Shown here: positions 48,701 through 58,862 of the stretch, piece by piece
Numbering within the stretch: position 1 is the stretch's first letter
Layout: the number at the start of each line of letters is the position of its first letter
Source: Asterias amurensis
Lineage: Eukaryota > Echinodermata > Asteroidea > Forcipulatida > Asteriidae
Assembly: GCF_032118995.1 (NCBI RefSeq)
Contig: NC_092666.1
Coordinates: 1,984,001-2,048,000, forward strand
Length of the DNA: 64,000 bases
Direction: 5' to 3'
Program-made: the position numbers and the translations under genes
The notes under the pieces: model-generated
What the model saw: the letters and a program-made list of their open reading frames with translations, nothing else
Told to the model about the DNA's origin: nothing
The model's database searches: none

Positions 48701-49667
48701 TGTACACAGGTATTTGCGCCCTATGCGGATATTCGGTTAAGAAAAAAAAGGCATTCGCGGTTACGGATAGGAAAACCTATTTGCCATTAACCGGATATTC
48801 GAATAATTCGCCCAGGCCTAATTACTACATGTATGTTCATGCTGCAATGCATCTTTGGAATAATAACTTAGTCACTCTTAGTGACAGAGTCGCAACTACT
48901 ACTGTACTTGCATGACGTGAGGCGCAACTTAGTCAAGTAGTAAATTTCACTAGTCACCCAGGCTTAGTTTCAACTCCTAAGATGTAAACTTAGATGGAAG
49001 ATTTCCTGTGATTGCAAAATATTGAAGTGATGTATTTTTGTCCTGCCCATCAGGTGGTAAATCCAGTTTTCATGAGATCTGCACTATGGTGGTATGCCTC
49101 GGTTACTTCTTATATGACATCTGCTGGTGCGTCTGGTTCTTTAATGCGCAGGACTCTGAAGCTGTCATCATGCTTGTTCATCACCTCATCACCATCATAG
49201 GCATCCTGGCTGCATTAATCTATGGACACTCTGGCACTGAAGTAGGAGCTACCATCTTTGGAGCAGAGTTGAGTAACCCATTCCTACAGATTCGCTGGTT
49301 TATGCGTGAATCAGGTTTGAAGGAGACTATACCCTATGAAATCAACGACTTACTATTTGTATTATCTTTTACCATATGTCGTATTGTCATTGGCACATAT
49401 TTCATGTACTGCGAGTTGACGCATCCTTTACCTGCGTTGTTCTTCAAGTTTGGTGCGTTGGCACTCTATCTTGTGAGTTGGCTTTTAATGTATAATATAG
49501 CAATTTTCGCCTATCGTAAGTATTTCAAAGTTCTCAGTAAATTTTGGCAGGGGACTGTGAAGTCGGACAAAGACAGTCTCAAGATTTCTGCAAATAGTTC
49601 TGTGCCCATGAGTCGAAACCCTGAAGATGTAAGACATCGAAATGGTCATGCCTCTAGCAGTAGATAA
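45750..49667 (+). CDS. TLC-domain membrane protein, TLCD4-like, copy A
   Basis: Two coding exons, 45750-45957 (phase 1, CACCCTG|GTAAGA) and 49054-49667; 273 residues. An acceptor at 45722-45723 shows that an upstream leader exon exists. At least six hydrophobic segments: about 7-28, 42-61, 80-99, 107-127, 167-188 and 198-222. The TLC hallmark VHHL lies at 111-114 (two His), with LSNPFLQIRWFMR at 142-154. The Lys/Ser-rich tail (223-273) is cytosolic-looking. Closest family by motif is TLCD4 (TMEM56), multi-pass TLC proteins related to ceramide synthase and TRAM; substrate not established. Intron 1 (3.1 kb) is packed with small transposons. ATTAAA at 49727 may be the poly(A) signal. Confidence 0.92.
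45975..46141. mobile_element. Palindromic element just inside the TLC copy A intron
   Basis: GGGAATAAAAGAGTA at 45979 is inverted at the right end (TACTCTTTTATTCCC), with inner pairs GTCGTGGTCGTCC/GGCTACGACC and ATAAAG/CTTTAT. Starts about 20 bp after the splice donor. Confidence 0.8.
46150..47130. other. Intron sequence, no element defined
   Basis: Intron of TLC copy A; contains a poly-T run near 46300 and a short hairpin near 46990-47110, otherwise nothing recognised. Confidence 0.45.
47136..47222 (+). mobile_element. tRNA-derived SINE head fragment
   Basis: GTGTCGTGGCGGAGAGGTCTAG..GGTGGACTCGAGTTC and a degenerate B-box GATTCGAAGCC form a Leu-like head. No tRNA fold with an intact acceptor stem. 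Confidence 0.55.
47219..47466. mobile_element. TIR element, GGGCYYARTTTCATGA ends
   Basis: GGGCTTAGTTTCATGACTGC at the left and GAGCCATGAAATTGGGCCC at the right. Interior GTTTGCAGGTAAGCGGCAAATTGTGATCG relates it to segments at 35650-36200. Confidence 0.75.
47599..47937 (+). mobile_element. TTAA-type MITE (family A)
   Basis: TTAA at 47595-47598, then AGGCACTGTACACGCTTGG; right end ACCAATCACGTTCAGTGCCT. The central palindrome has been replaced by unrelated sequence. Confidence 0.85.
48175..48820. mobile_element. hAT-type MITE with perfect 8-bp target duplication
   Basis: TAGTGCTGGGGAATAGTGAA at the left, and at the right the inverse of TAGGCCTGGGCGAATTATTC. Both sides are flanked by ATTACTAC (48167-48174 and 48821-48828). 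An 8-bp duplication and TAG..CTGGG ends are hAT features. 646 bp, repeated ATATCCGG / CCGGATAT words, no transposase. Inside the TLC copy A intron. Confidence 0.92.
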
Positions 49668-49952
49668 TCAAAAGTACTTTCTATTATTTTTGTAAACGTC
49701 TTTCTAATTTTTTATTTTCTTGCTAGATTAAAGAAACATACTGAATGAAATCCATCTGTTAATTTCTTTATGGGGGGGGGTTGATCTTGGAAGCGCATTT
49801 TAAATCCTTAGTTTTCACTATAACTGTACCTTGGCTACTTCTTGCAAGACATCTGCTGATGTCTCAATATTTTATGTAGAACTTGATCTCAAAGCACTCA
49901 CTGTTTGTAGAAACTGTTTTTGAATGTAAATGTGTACGAGAAGGTGCAGCCA

Positions 49953-50146
49953 TATAAGCCCCTTTCACACGAGAGCCATTAGCAAGGGCCCCTTGCTAAA
50001 TTGTACCCTGTGTGAAAGGACAAAACAATTCTTCTGTCCAAGTTCTCTTGCAAAATCTTGTCAAACATTGCTTCATTTTACAACCATGCTAAAAATAAGC
50101 AAAGGACCCTTGCTAACTTTGCTTGTGTGTGAAAGGGGCTATATGA
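49953..50146. mobile_element. Small TIR element
   Basis: AGCCCCTTTCACAC near 49958 is inverted as GTGTGAAAGGGGCT near 50127-50140; interior GCAAGGG.CCCTTGC words. About 190 bp. Confidence 0.8.
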
Positions 50147-50349
50147 GCACAAACAACACAGGGATGGGCCCTCTTCTTTACACAATTAGTTTTTATTTGA
50201 ATCCACATCCCAACAGCACAATTAGCGCCAATAACTGTATGAATAGGAAACAAGAAGAAGTGTTCAGTTTTAGATATAGGAAGCAATACCCCATGCAATC
50301 AGGTAGGGACTGAGGTGAAAGTAGGAGTAGAAACTACTGAGGCAACCTA

Positions 50350-50602
50350 GGCCCAATTTCATAGAGCTGCTAAGCACAAAAATTTGCTAAGCATGAAATT
50401 TCTTCCCTGACATGCCTGATATAAACAGGATTACTAACCAAATTTCCATTTTGTTACATTTCCTAGTTACTGGTATTCATCTGTTGTATGCTTATCTTGA
50501 AAATCATGTCGAAATTTGGTTGGGAAATCCTGTTTTTATCAAGGCAAAAATTTCTTGCTAAGCAAATTTTTGTGCTTAGCAGCTCCATGAAATTGGACCC
50601 AG
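50350..50602. mobile_element. TIR element, GGGCCCAATTTCAT ends
   Basis: GGCCCAATTTCATAGAGCTGCTAAGCACAAAAATTTGCTAAGC at the left in 43 bp and its inverse at the right (GCTAAGCAAATTTTTGTGC.., GCTCCATGAAATTGGACCC), i.e. 50351 and about 50557-50601. Same family at 52400, 52626 and 52978. Confidence 0.85.
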
Positions 50603-50699
50603 ATAACCAGCGATTCACAACAAGAAATAAAGGGGCCCACAACTTAATTCCTGTGAATAATTTCTCTTGCATAGCATAGCCAGATGCTACACAAAATGT

Positions 50700-50880
50700 A
50701 TCCAGGCCTGTATGCTTCGTTTTTGAAAGGGCAAGGGCACCAAGGCATTTTCTCTTTGGCAAAGGGCACCCTATGATGAAATTGTAAATTTCTACTGGAG
50801 CATTTTAAGGGCACCAAGGCAATGGCAAGGGGCAACGGAGGCAATCGCCTCCGTTGCCTCCATGAAGTATCAGGCCTGTG
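50700..50880. mobile_element. Small element with CAGGCCTG ends and an internal perfect hairpin
   Basis: CAGGCCTG near 50703 and 50871; interior perfect hairpin GGCAACGGAGGC..GCCTCCGTTGCC at 50832-50859. Flanks read ATGTATC and TGTATCAG, a possible but imperfect target duplication. Confidence 0.6.
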
Positions 50881-50989
50881 TATCAGTTGCTACTCAAAAA
50901 TCAGCACTCACTACTCAAAATTAGCATTCTGCTTTCGGTGTGCAAAATATTTTCCTATGCAAAATTGTTTGACAAAATCGTTCCAAGAT

Positions 50990-51080
50990 ATTTTTCACAG
51001 GTTAGTTATTTTATGCATATGTTCAGATACACCAACTGTGAAGACTAGTCTTTGACAATTACCATTAGTGTCCATTGCCT
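50990..51080 (+). mobile_element. TTAA-type MITE (family A), right-end fragment
   Basis: TTTTTCACAGGTTAGTTATT through ACCATTAGTGTCCATTGCCT, ending at TTAA 51081-51084. Confidence 0.85.
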
Positions 51081-51084
51081 TTAA

Positions 51085-51435
51085 AGGCACTGGACACCTT
51101 TGGTAATTGTCAAAGACTTGGTGTATCTCAACATATGCATAAAATAACAAACCTGTGAAAGTTTGAACTCAGTTGACCGTCGAAGTTGCAAAAAAATAAT
51201 AGAAAGAAAAACACCCTTGTGTTTCAAATGCTTGAACTCGTGACCTCAGGTGAGGTATCAAATTCAATTCAAATATTTTAGTGAGAACTTACCTCTTTCT
51301 CAAAAACTACGTTACTACAGAGGGAGCCGTTTCGCATAATGTTTTTTTACTATCAACAGCTCTCCATTGCTTGTTACCAAGTAAGTTTTTATGATAACAA
51401 TTATTTCTAGTAATTACCAATACTGTCCAGTTCCT
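51085..51435 (-). mobile_element. TTAA-type MITE (family A)
   Basis: Starts AGGCACTGGACACCTTTGG directly after the TTAA that ends the preceding fragment, and ends at TTAA 51436-51439. The two copies share one TTAA in opposite orientation. Confidence 0.92.
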
Positions 51436-51842
51436 TTAAATCATTTTGGTACCGGCTGCTAAAGATTCGATTTTGCCTCAGGCAAGCTCAATGGTCTAGT
51501 GGGAAGACATACTCTAGCAATACAATGGTCATGGGTTAATTTAGGCCTAGTTCAAATCCCACCTGCGTGATTTGCCTGTGTGGTTTTTTTTCACAGAATT
51601 TGAGAAAGACTGAGTTTACAGTGCTTATAACACATCGGTGTAAGGTGAAAACCTTGTAAAAAACAACTTATATTCTTTATCCCGATGAAAAAATTTACAT
51701 ATATAAAAGATGTACTTATTGAAGACTACTGGACTTGTCTGGTTGTGAGGTTAGCGGCCTTGGGCCAACGATGCATTGTCAAAGTTTAAGCCCCTGCAGG
51801 GACTTTAACCCACAGCTACGACCGCACAAAAATTAAGTTTAA

Positions 51843-52217
51843 AGGCAGTGGACACTATTGGTAATTACTTAAAACAATTGTTAGCATAGAAACTTATTTG
51901 GTAACAAGCAATAGAGAGCTCTTGATAGTATAAAACATTGTGAGAAACGGCTCCCTCTGAAGTAACATAGTTTTCGAGAAAGAAGTAATTTTCCAAAATT
52001 TGTTTTCGAGACCGCAGAATTAAGTTTTGAGGTCCCGAAATCAAGCATTAGAAAGCACAGAACTTCATGTGACAAGAGTGTTTTTTCTTCCATTATTTGC
52101 TCGCAATTTTGATGACCAACTGAGTTCAAATTTTCACAGGTTTGTTATTTTGTACATGTTGAGATACACCAAGTGGAAAGACTGGTCTTTGACAACAACC
52201 AAAGGTATCCATTGTCT
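51843..52217 (+). mobile_element. TTAA-type MITE (family A)
   Basis: TTAA on both sides; ends AGGCAGTGGACACTATTGG and AAAGGTATCCATTGTCT. Central palindrome present. Confidence 0.92.
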
Positions 52218-52399
52218 TTAAAACAGTAATCGAATATTGAAGTACTATTATGTATTTACTGTGACAACTTGTACGCAAATATTTATACGTTATGTCTCGA
52301 AAGTGATGTGGTTTGTGACATCAAATTGTTATTATTAATCAAAAGCTGTTACACAGGTAAACTCATTTAAAGATGAATCTTTGTGAGATCCAGACTATA

Positions 52400-52591
52400 G
52401 GGCCCAATTTCATAAAGCTGTTAAGCAGAAAATACTGCTTGACAATTTCTTTGATTTATAAGCACAAACTGAGTGGGCCGCCAGTCACAGCAATGTAAAC
52501 TTAATGTAATTTTGGCTAGTTAAATTGTTACTGTTGAGCAATGTTTTCTGTGCTTGACACTTTATGCTTACAGTCTTTATGAAATTGGGCC
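52400..52591. mobile_element. TIR element, GGGCCCAATTTCATAAAG ends
   Basis: GGGCCCAATTTCATAAAGCTG at the left and CTTTATGAAATTGGGCC at the right; interior GCAGAAAATACTGCTTG. Confidence 0.85.
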
Positions 52592-52625
52592 AAATGAGCT
52601 TTTTCTGTAATAGTAGATTTGCCTG

Positions 52626-52815
52626 GGCCCAATTTCATAAAGCCTGTAAGCACCAAAACTTGCTAAGTACAGAATAGTATTGCTTAGCAGTAAAGGGTCA
52701 CCAGCCATATTTACTGGAACTTTGCATTTGTGGCTGGTGCCCCACTCAATTTTGCTCACAATTAAATTTGCCAAGTAGTATTATCTGCTTTACAGCTAAA
52801 TGAAGTTTGGCCCTG
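52626..52815. mobile_element. TIR element, same family as 52400
   Basis: GGGCCCAATTTCATAAAGCC at the left, TTTACAGCTAAATGAAGTTTGGCCC at the right. Interior GGTCACCAGCCA..TGGCTGGTGCCCC is a second inverted pair. Confidence 0.8.
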
Positions 52816-52977
52816 CGCACATTGTTGAAGTAAATTGATTTTTTTTTCTAATACAAGATATAACCATCAGTGAAGGTATTGTGATAAACTGTGAAGTACA
52901 CTTATATCAAATAATTATGTTGTTTTATTAAGCAGAAAAATGAGGTTACCAAAAATCCTCGGTATGTAATGAGCCCT

Positions 52978-53160
52978 TGTGTCCAGTTTCATAAAGCTGC
53001 TAAGCAGAAAGTTGTACTGAGCAGCTTAACACAAATAAACAGGGAGCCAGTCACAAACAAAGTACATCGGATCATTTTGTGGCTGGTAACCCATTTCTTT
53101 TAAGCATGCTTTTGGTGGAACTAAAGCAATTGTTTGGGCTTGGCAGCTTTATTTAGAAGC
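52978..53160. mobile_element. TIR element, same family, diverged right end
   Basis: CCAGTTTCATAAAGCTGCTAAGCAGAAAG at 52983 (29 bp region) and GGCAGCTTTATTTAGAAGCCC at the right; interior GGGAGCCAGTCAC..GTGGCTGGTAACCC. Confidence 0.7.
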
Positions 53161-53168
53161 CCCTATGC

Positions 53169-53388
53169 TAAGCGCCATTTTTATAATACACTGCAATGCA
53201 TCTTGGGAAACCACGTAAAAACCTTTCTTTTGTTTATAAACCTTGACCACCATTTTGTATGGAAGGTGTTGACACAAAAGCGCCATTTTTATTATACACT
53301 GCAATGCATCTTGGGAAACCAAGTAAAAACCTTTCTTATGTTTATAAAACTTGACAACCATTTTGTATGGAAGGTGTTGACACAAAAA
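53169..53388. repeat. 110-bp tandem duplication
   Basis: AGCGCCATTTTTATAATACA..CTGCAATGCATCTTGGGAAA..GTATGGAAGGTGTTGACACAAA occurs twice with few differences, starting near 53169 and 53279. Both copies keep TTTCCCAAGATGCATTGC (read on the minus strand). Confidence 0.9.
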
Positions 53389-53759
53389 AGCAAACGATAG
53401 CTTTGCAAAAGTTTTCCTCTTTTTCCCCCTTTTTTCCCCTTGTTTTTTCTTTGTTTACTCATTTTGATGAAATGTTTTTTTTTTTAAACGTTACAAAATT
53501 GTCTATAAAGTAATAGGCGAATTTTTTGCTTTGGATTGTAATTTTTATTTATTTACAGTAATATTAGTACTAATTTGATAGTCTCATTCGTCAAAACAAT
53601 GAACTGTTGATTTTTTGTGCAGTGAATGCCCGTCCATACTTTTGCCAACCACTGGTTAGAGTAAGTAAGCCAGTTCGTGTAATATAAAAAGGTTTGCGGT
53701 ATAAAAACCATGTAATGATAATCTCTAAATAAGTTCTGAGAAGAGCCGTTGGTTTCAAC

Positions 53760-53800
53760 TCGACGTTTCGATCAGTATGCTCTGATCGTCTTCTAGAGAA
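53760..53800 (-). repeat. Hairpin + GAAACGTC motif
   Basis: On the minus strand CGATCAG-AGCATA-CTGATCG forms a seven-pair stem followed by AAACGTCGAG. Same layout as motifs at 29211-29246 and 37709-37745. The host repeat is not delimited. Confidence 0.6.
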
Positions 53801-54379
53801 AGTTTTGTATAAGTTGTGTTTTGCACTACTTCTCCATAGTGAGCATTTTATGGTGGTTGCTAGACTTGGTTCCAAGTCTGTGATCTTGGCTTTTAGTCTA
53901 CCCGGTCCCGATAGCCAATACATTATTGTCTGTAACCTCCGTCATTAGCCTGCGAGTTGGTGCGCATGATATGTGGGGTGTCTATGGTACAGAATTGTAG
54001 TACAGAATTCTTTTTTAGGATTTCCTTTTTTAATCGATTTAGAAAATCTAAATTCCCCATTGGAAATCACTACAACAGTTGCAACTGGCAATGTTGATGT
54101 ACAGAAAAACAATTGCGATCAGTGTTGCTTGTTCTCAGAGTTCACCCAGAGTATTTTGCGCGCCGATCATGCACATAATTAAATGCTACTACTTTAATTG
54201 GGGAGGTTCTACACGAAGGTTTCGTAATTAAATGTGCCTTAATTGTCTTCCATATAATGGGCCACTAAATGCTTCACCCATTTCATTCATTGGTAATATC
54301 TTCTGATCCACAAGGTAATGGTCTGTACTATGCTTTACACACGGTACACAAACTTGTTTTTAATGGAGTTGACTTTTAA

Positions 54380-54730
54380 AGACACTGGGCACTGTTACTA
54401 ATTGTCATAGACCAGTCTTCTCACTTGGTGTATCTCAACATATGCATTAAATAACAAACCTGTGAAAATTTGATTAATATAAAAGAAGAAAACACCCTTG
54501 TCACACAAAGTTGTTTGCTTTCAGATGCTTGATTTCGAGACCTCAAACTATAAATCTGAGATATCGAAATCAAACTCGTGGAAAATTACTCCTGTCTCGA
54601 AAACTACGTCACTTCAGAGGGAGACGTTTCTCACAATGTTTTATACTATCAACAGCTCCCCATTACTCGTAATAAAGAAAGGTTATACTGATAATTATTA
54701 TGAGACATTACCAATATTGTCCACTGTTTT
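54380..54730 (-). mobile_element. TTAA-type MITE (family A)
   Basis: TTAA on both sides (54376-54379 and 54731-54734). A short segment after the right half (GAGCTCAATCGG region) is deleted. Confidence 0.9.
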
Positions 54731-54779
54731 TTAAAGGGAACATAATTTACGGTTCACCAACATGTACATCATTTTTTTT

Positions 54780-54975
54780 TTTTTTTAACCGTTCGGTTGT
54801 TTGTTCCTTTATGAATGTAGATGTATACAAAAACCGGAGCGGTTATGTCCACGCATGGAATAATAATCCGAATGTGAGAAGCGTTTCTGACAGTAACGTT
54901 TCTTAGAATCAAAATGCGCCTGTGTACATTTTATGGAATGGGCGCAATATAAACGAATAAATTATTATTGTATAT
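54780..54975. mobile_element. Interspersed repeat (GGAGCGGTTATGTCCACGCA family)
   Basis: AAACCGGAGCGGTTATGTCC..ACGCATGGAATAATAATCC matches 58255-58330 and, more weakly, 6105-6180. Ends in an ATTATTATTG-type tail near 54960. Possibly a SINE tail; class unknown. Confidence 0.5.
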
Positions 54976-54979
54976 TATT

Positions 54980-55780
54980 AAATTTGTGGTTATTAAATCC
55001 TTTTTTTCCATAACCAAATTACTATGAAGTGAAATGATTCTCCAAATGTGTAACACTATCGAAAGCTGGTGTACCAAGTTAGGGAGATTGCTAAACCATC
55101 TAAAGGAACATTACAGAATTGTGTTTTGCTAACAAAACAGTTGTTGGCAGTGTTAGCATTTTATGTAATCCATCATATATATAAACTGACCAACATGTAG
55201 AAGTTTGCGCTCGATCGGCTCTCGAGAAACTAGTGCAAACTGATTACACAGCTTGCATGACATTGATTCAAAAGAATTGATAAAACGCTCACTGAGTTTT
55301 CTGTAAATCTGTGAAATCAGAAGAGTTTTTTAACCAATTCTGTAATGTACCTAAGTTTTTAATGTTTGATATTTATTTTTTTCTTCTTCTAGATTATTAT
55401 TATATGTGATGATTGGAGCAGAGTCGTGGAGTGGATCCGCAATCTGAATTTAAAAAGAAATTAATAAAAGTACTTATTAAGATTGATTGTTTTATACTAA
55501 GTTATTTTTCCTATAGTATGTTTATTTTGATATAATGGTTTGATTGTGTAATTGGTTTTGTTTTATTAAAATAATGTAAACACTAAAAACGTTGACTCTG
55601 ATTGTGTTAATTCACATATGTATGTCCGAAATTTACAGTTTGATTCAGCCTCCATTTTAGCGTGTAAATAATAGTAATACATGTCAGATGTTAAAATACT
55701 GTAATAATTTACCGATCGACAAAAAAACCTTGAAACATCATTTTCTAAAAAGCTAATTCTGATCTCATATTTCTGATGAA
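54980..55780. other. Gene-free stretch
   Basis: AT-rich, no open frame with domain character, no element defined. Confidence 0.45.
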
Positions 55781-55787
55781 CCTTTAA

Positions 55788-56168
55788 GGCAGTGGACACT
55801 ATTGGTAGTTACTCAAAATAATTTTTGGCATAAAACCTTTCTTGGTGACGAGTAATGGGGAGAGGTTGATGGTATAAAACATTGTGAGAAACGCCCCCCT
55901 CTGAAGTGCCATAGTTTTCGAGAAAGAAGTAATAATCCACGAATTTGATTTCGAGACCTCGGATTTAAAACTTGAGGTCTCGAAATCAACCATCCAAACG
56001 CATACAACTTCGTGTTGCAAGGTTGTTGTTTTTTCTTTCCTTATTATCTCGCAACTTCGATGACCGATTGAGCTCAAATTTTCACAGGTTTGTTATTTCA
56101 TGCATATGTTGAGATACACCAACTGTGAAGGCTAGTCTTTGACAATTACCAATATAGTGTCCACTGTC
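55788..56168 (+). mobile_element. TTAA-type MITE (family A), well preserved
   Basis: TTAA at 55784-55787 and 56169-56172. Ends AGGCAGTGGACACTATTGG and CCAATATAGTGTCCACTGTCT. Central palindrome TTGATTTCGAGACCTC..GAGGTCTCGAAATCAA intact. Confidence 0.93.
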
Positions 56169-56340
56169 TTTAAGAAGTTTCCAAAAAGGCTAAAATATTA
56201 GCCAAACATTTAGACTGGGAATGAGTGTTTTTCCCCAAATCACAAAAAAATGGAGTAGGCTTACTGAATTCCCGTCTGCTCACCACTCGGCCTTTTCGCT
56301 ATAAGGTGACATGTTAGATAATCTAATCTAATCCCTTTAA

Positions 56341-56715
56341 AGGGCATTGGAAACTATTGGCAATTGTAAAAGACCATTCTGTTCACTTGGTATATCTCAT
56401 AATATCCACTAAATAACAAACCTGTGGACATTTGAACTCATTTGGTCTTCGAAGTTGCGAGAGAATAATGGAAGAATAAACACCCTTGTCGCATATTGCT
56501 GTGTGGTTTCATCAGATGCTTGCTTTCGAGACCTCCAGCTGAGGTCTCGACATAAATTCAAACATTTTAGTGAGAAATTACTTCTTTCTCAAAAACTACG
56601 TTACTTCAGAGGTAGCCGTTTCTCACAATGTTTATACTATCAACATTGCTCGTTACCAAGTACTTGTTTTGCATATAACAATACCTTCGAGTATTACCAA
56701 ATAGTGTTCATGCCT
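56341..56715 (-). mobile_element. TTAA-type MITE (family A)
   Basis: TTAA at 56337-56340 and 56716-56719. Ends AGGGCATTGGAAACTATTGG and ACCAAATAGTGTTCATGCCT. Confidence 0.9.
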
Positions 56716-56829
56716 TTAACAGTCACGTGTCTGCAACGCCGAGTCCTTGAACTGCGGAAACAAAATGTTCAACATAAAAATCACAACATGGGTCATCCAG
56801 ATAGAGCATGTATCATCGTGGAGAAATGA

Positions 56830-57500
56830 ACAAATAAATATCAGCGCTATTCTTTATTCAACAACAAGATAATTCATCTGTCAAAATTGGCGAGATAAGG
56901 ATAGTAAATTGACTACCTCGTATCTTCAGATAAACCCTTCATCAACGTGTACAACGGCCGAGCTCTAACGCCCACTGAAGCGCCATCCATGGTTATTACA
57001 TGGACATCTGAGACCTGTGCGTTGTTTTCTCATTGAACTGACAGCTGCTATAGACTATGCCTCTACTTAGTGCTATTGTTAATGAAGAATGTAACGGCAG
57101 CGTGGAATGACCTTGCCGTTGAAAACCAACACGTTTGTTCTATTTTTGCAGAGCTCCATCATTTTAAAAGGTATTTGTATAAATTTCTTGTCATTGCCTG
57201 TAACCTAACACCCAGTTGAATTCATATTACATGTATGATGAATTTAATTATAATATGTATGGTGCTGTTTAAAAAATGTCCCATGATCTGACGGATGTTT
57301 TGAATTTATAACACATAATTGATGCATCAGTGCCACATTATGCATAATGATGTGGCCTTTGATCATTGAGCTTTGTATTATTGCTGTTTTGTCATACATG
57401 AAATTCAATACAAAACGGGTACTACTGATCGTTTTCACGTGTTATTCATGTACGTGTATTAATTATGTGTGTTGCATACTGATGATGGTTTCATTGTGTT
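56830..57500. other. Gene-free stretch
   Basis: No exon or element recognised; AT-rich with short frames only. Confidence 0.45.
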
Positions 57501-57504
57501 TTAA

Positions 57505-57823
57505 AGGCACTGGACACTTGGTAGTTACTCAAAACAATTAGCATAAATACATACTTCTAACGTAGTTTTTGAGAAAGAAGTGATTTCTCACTATATTATT
57601 TGAATTGAATTCGAGACCTCGGCTGAGGTCTTGCTTGAATTCAAGGCATCTGAAAGCTTACAACTTGTGCGACAAGGGCGTTTTTTCCGTTCATTATTCT
57701 CTCGCATCTTCGACGACTATTGATTTAAAAATAGCATAGGTTTGTTAATGTATGCTTAATATGTTAATTGAGATAAACCAAGAGAGAAGACTTGTCTTTG
57801 ACTACCATAGGTGTCCAATGCCT
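57505..57823 (+). mobile_element. TTAA-type MITE (family A)
   Basis: TTAA at 57501-57504; ends AGGCACTGGACACTTGGTAG and ATAGGTGTCCAATGCCT. Shortened in the CTCCCTCTGAAG region. Confidence 0.88.
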
Positions 57824-57829
57824 TCAAAG

Positions 57830-58385
57830 GGCCGGGCAGTGTGAGCAGTTTTTAGAAATTAAACATTTCTCCCGGCCGTCTCTTTGGTGGTGAAATTCAC
57901 ATCATGCAAATCAAATCAAGCATGGTCGTTGTCACGAAAACGGTTTATTTGTTTTTGTAGTTTTTAAAGAAGGCTTTGTGCACGAGGGGGTGCTTGCATC
58001 GTTTGCGGCAAATGCATTAACTGGAGATGATACTCATTAAGAAATGTTAACTCGAGTTAACAACTTAAGGCTAAAGCAATAGCTCTCATTCATGACCATA
58101 GCTCTGTCTTTAAAAAGATTGTTCGTTTGGCAATTTGAACCCTGGTTGTCTAAACCCATGTACAATGTAGGCTAGATATAGGCCTAAAGACCATATCAAA
58201 ACTAACCTTTGAACATTTCTTTCTAAAAGGGTAAAGTATATAGCACTTTTTAGATTTGCCGAAAATCTGGAGCGGTTATGTCCACGCAGGAAGAATAATC
58301 TCCAATTGGAAAACACTATCTGTTTCTCAGATTCACAATATGGGTGATTAAGTTTCTTACTATTGAACTTGTCTAGAGTCATTAG
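57830..58385. other. Gene-free stretch with one interspersed repeat copy
   Basis: 58255-58330 carries the GGAGCGGTTATGTCCACGCA repeat also seen at 54820. Nothing else recognised. Confidence 0.45.
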
Positions 58386-58387
58386 GC

Positions 58388-58733
58388 TACACTGGACACT
58401 ATTGGTAAGTGTCAAAGACCAGTCTTCTCATTTTCTGTATCTCAACATTTGCATAAAATAACAAACCTGTGAAAATTTGAGCTCAATCGGTCATCGAAGT
58501 TGCGAGATAATAGTGAAAGAAAAAACACCCTTGTCACACCAATGTGTTTTCAGATTCTTAATTTCGAGACCTCAAATTCTAAATCTGAGGTCTCGAAATC
58601 AAATTCGTGGTAAACTACTTCTTTCCGCCCACAATGATACTATCAACCTCTCCCCAATACTCGTTACCAAATAAGGTTTTATGCTGATAATTATTTTGAG
58701 TATACCAATAATGTCCACTGCCTTTAACCATCA
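58388..58733 (-). mobile_element. TTAA-type MITE (family A)
   Basis: Left end CACTGGACACTATTGGTAAG, right end ACCAATAATGTCCACTGCCT followed by TTAA. Lacks the ACTACGTTACTTCAGAGGG segment. Confidence 0.88.
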
Positions 58734-58862
58734 TTATGCTATAAGGAAAGTAAAAGTTGTTTTCTGGGTCAAATTTCAAAGGTTGCTAAAAGGAACGAAG
58801 CATCTGCTATTGGCAAACAATATGCAACTAGCCATCACGTAATTCCAAGAAAGAGTGCTTAC

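Noticed and set aside
49953-50146. Inverted repeat as a possible microRNA hairpin
   Set aside because: Ends behave like a dispersed MITE (GCCCCTTTCACAC type) and the loop is over 100 bp; nothing suggests a precise short hairpin.
51470-51570. tRNA-like segment (CTCAATGGTCTAGTGGGAAG ... GTTCAAATCCCACC)
   Set aside because: Box-like words are present but are separated by extra sequence and no cloverleaf with paired acceptor ends is seen; at most a decayed SINE head.
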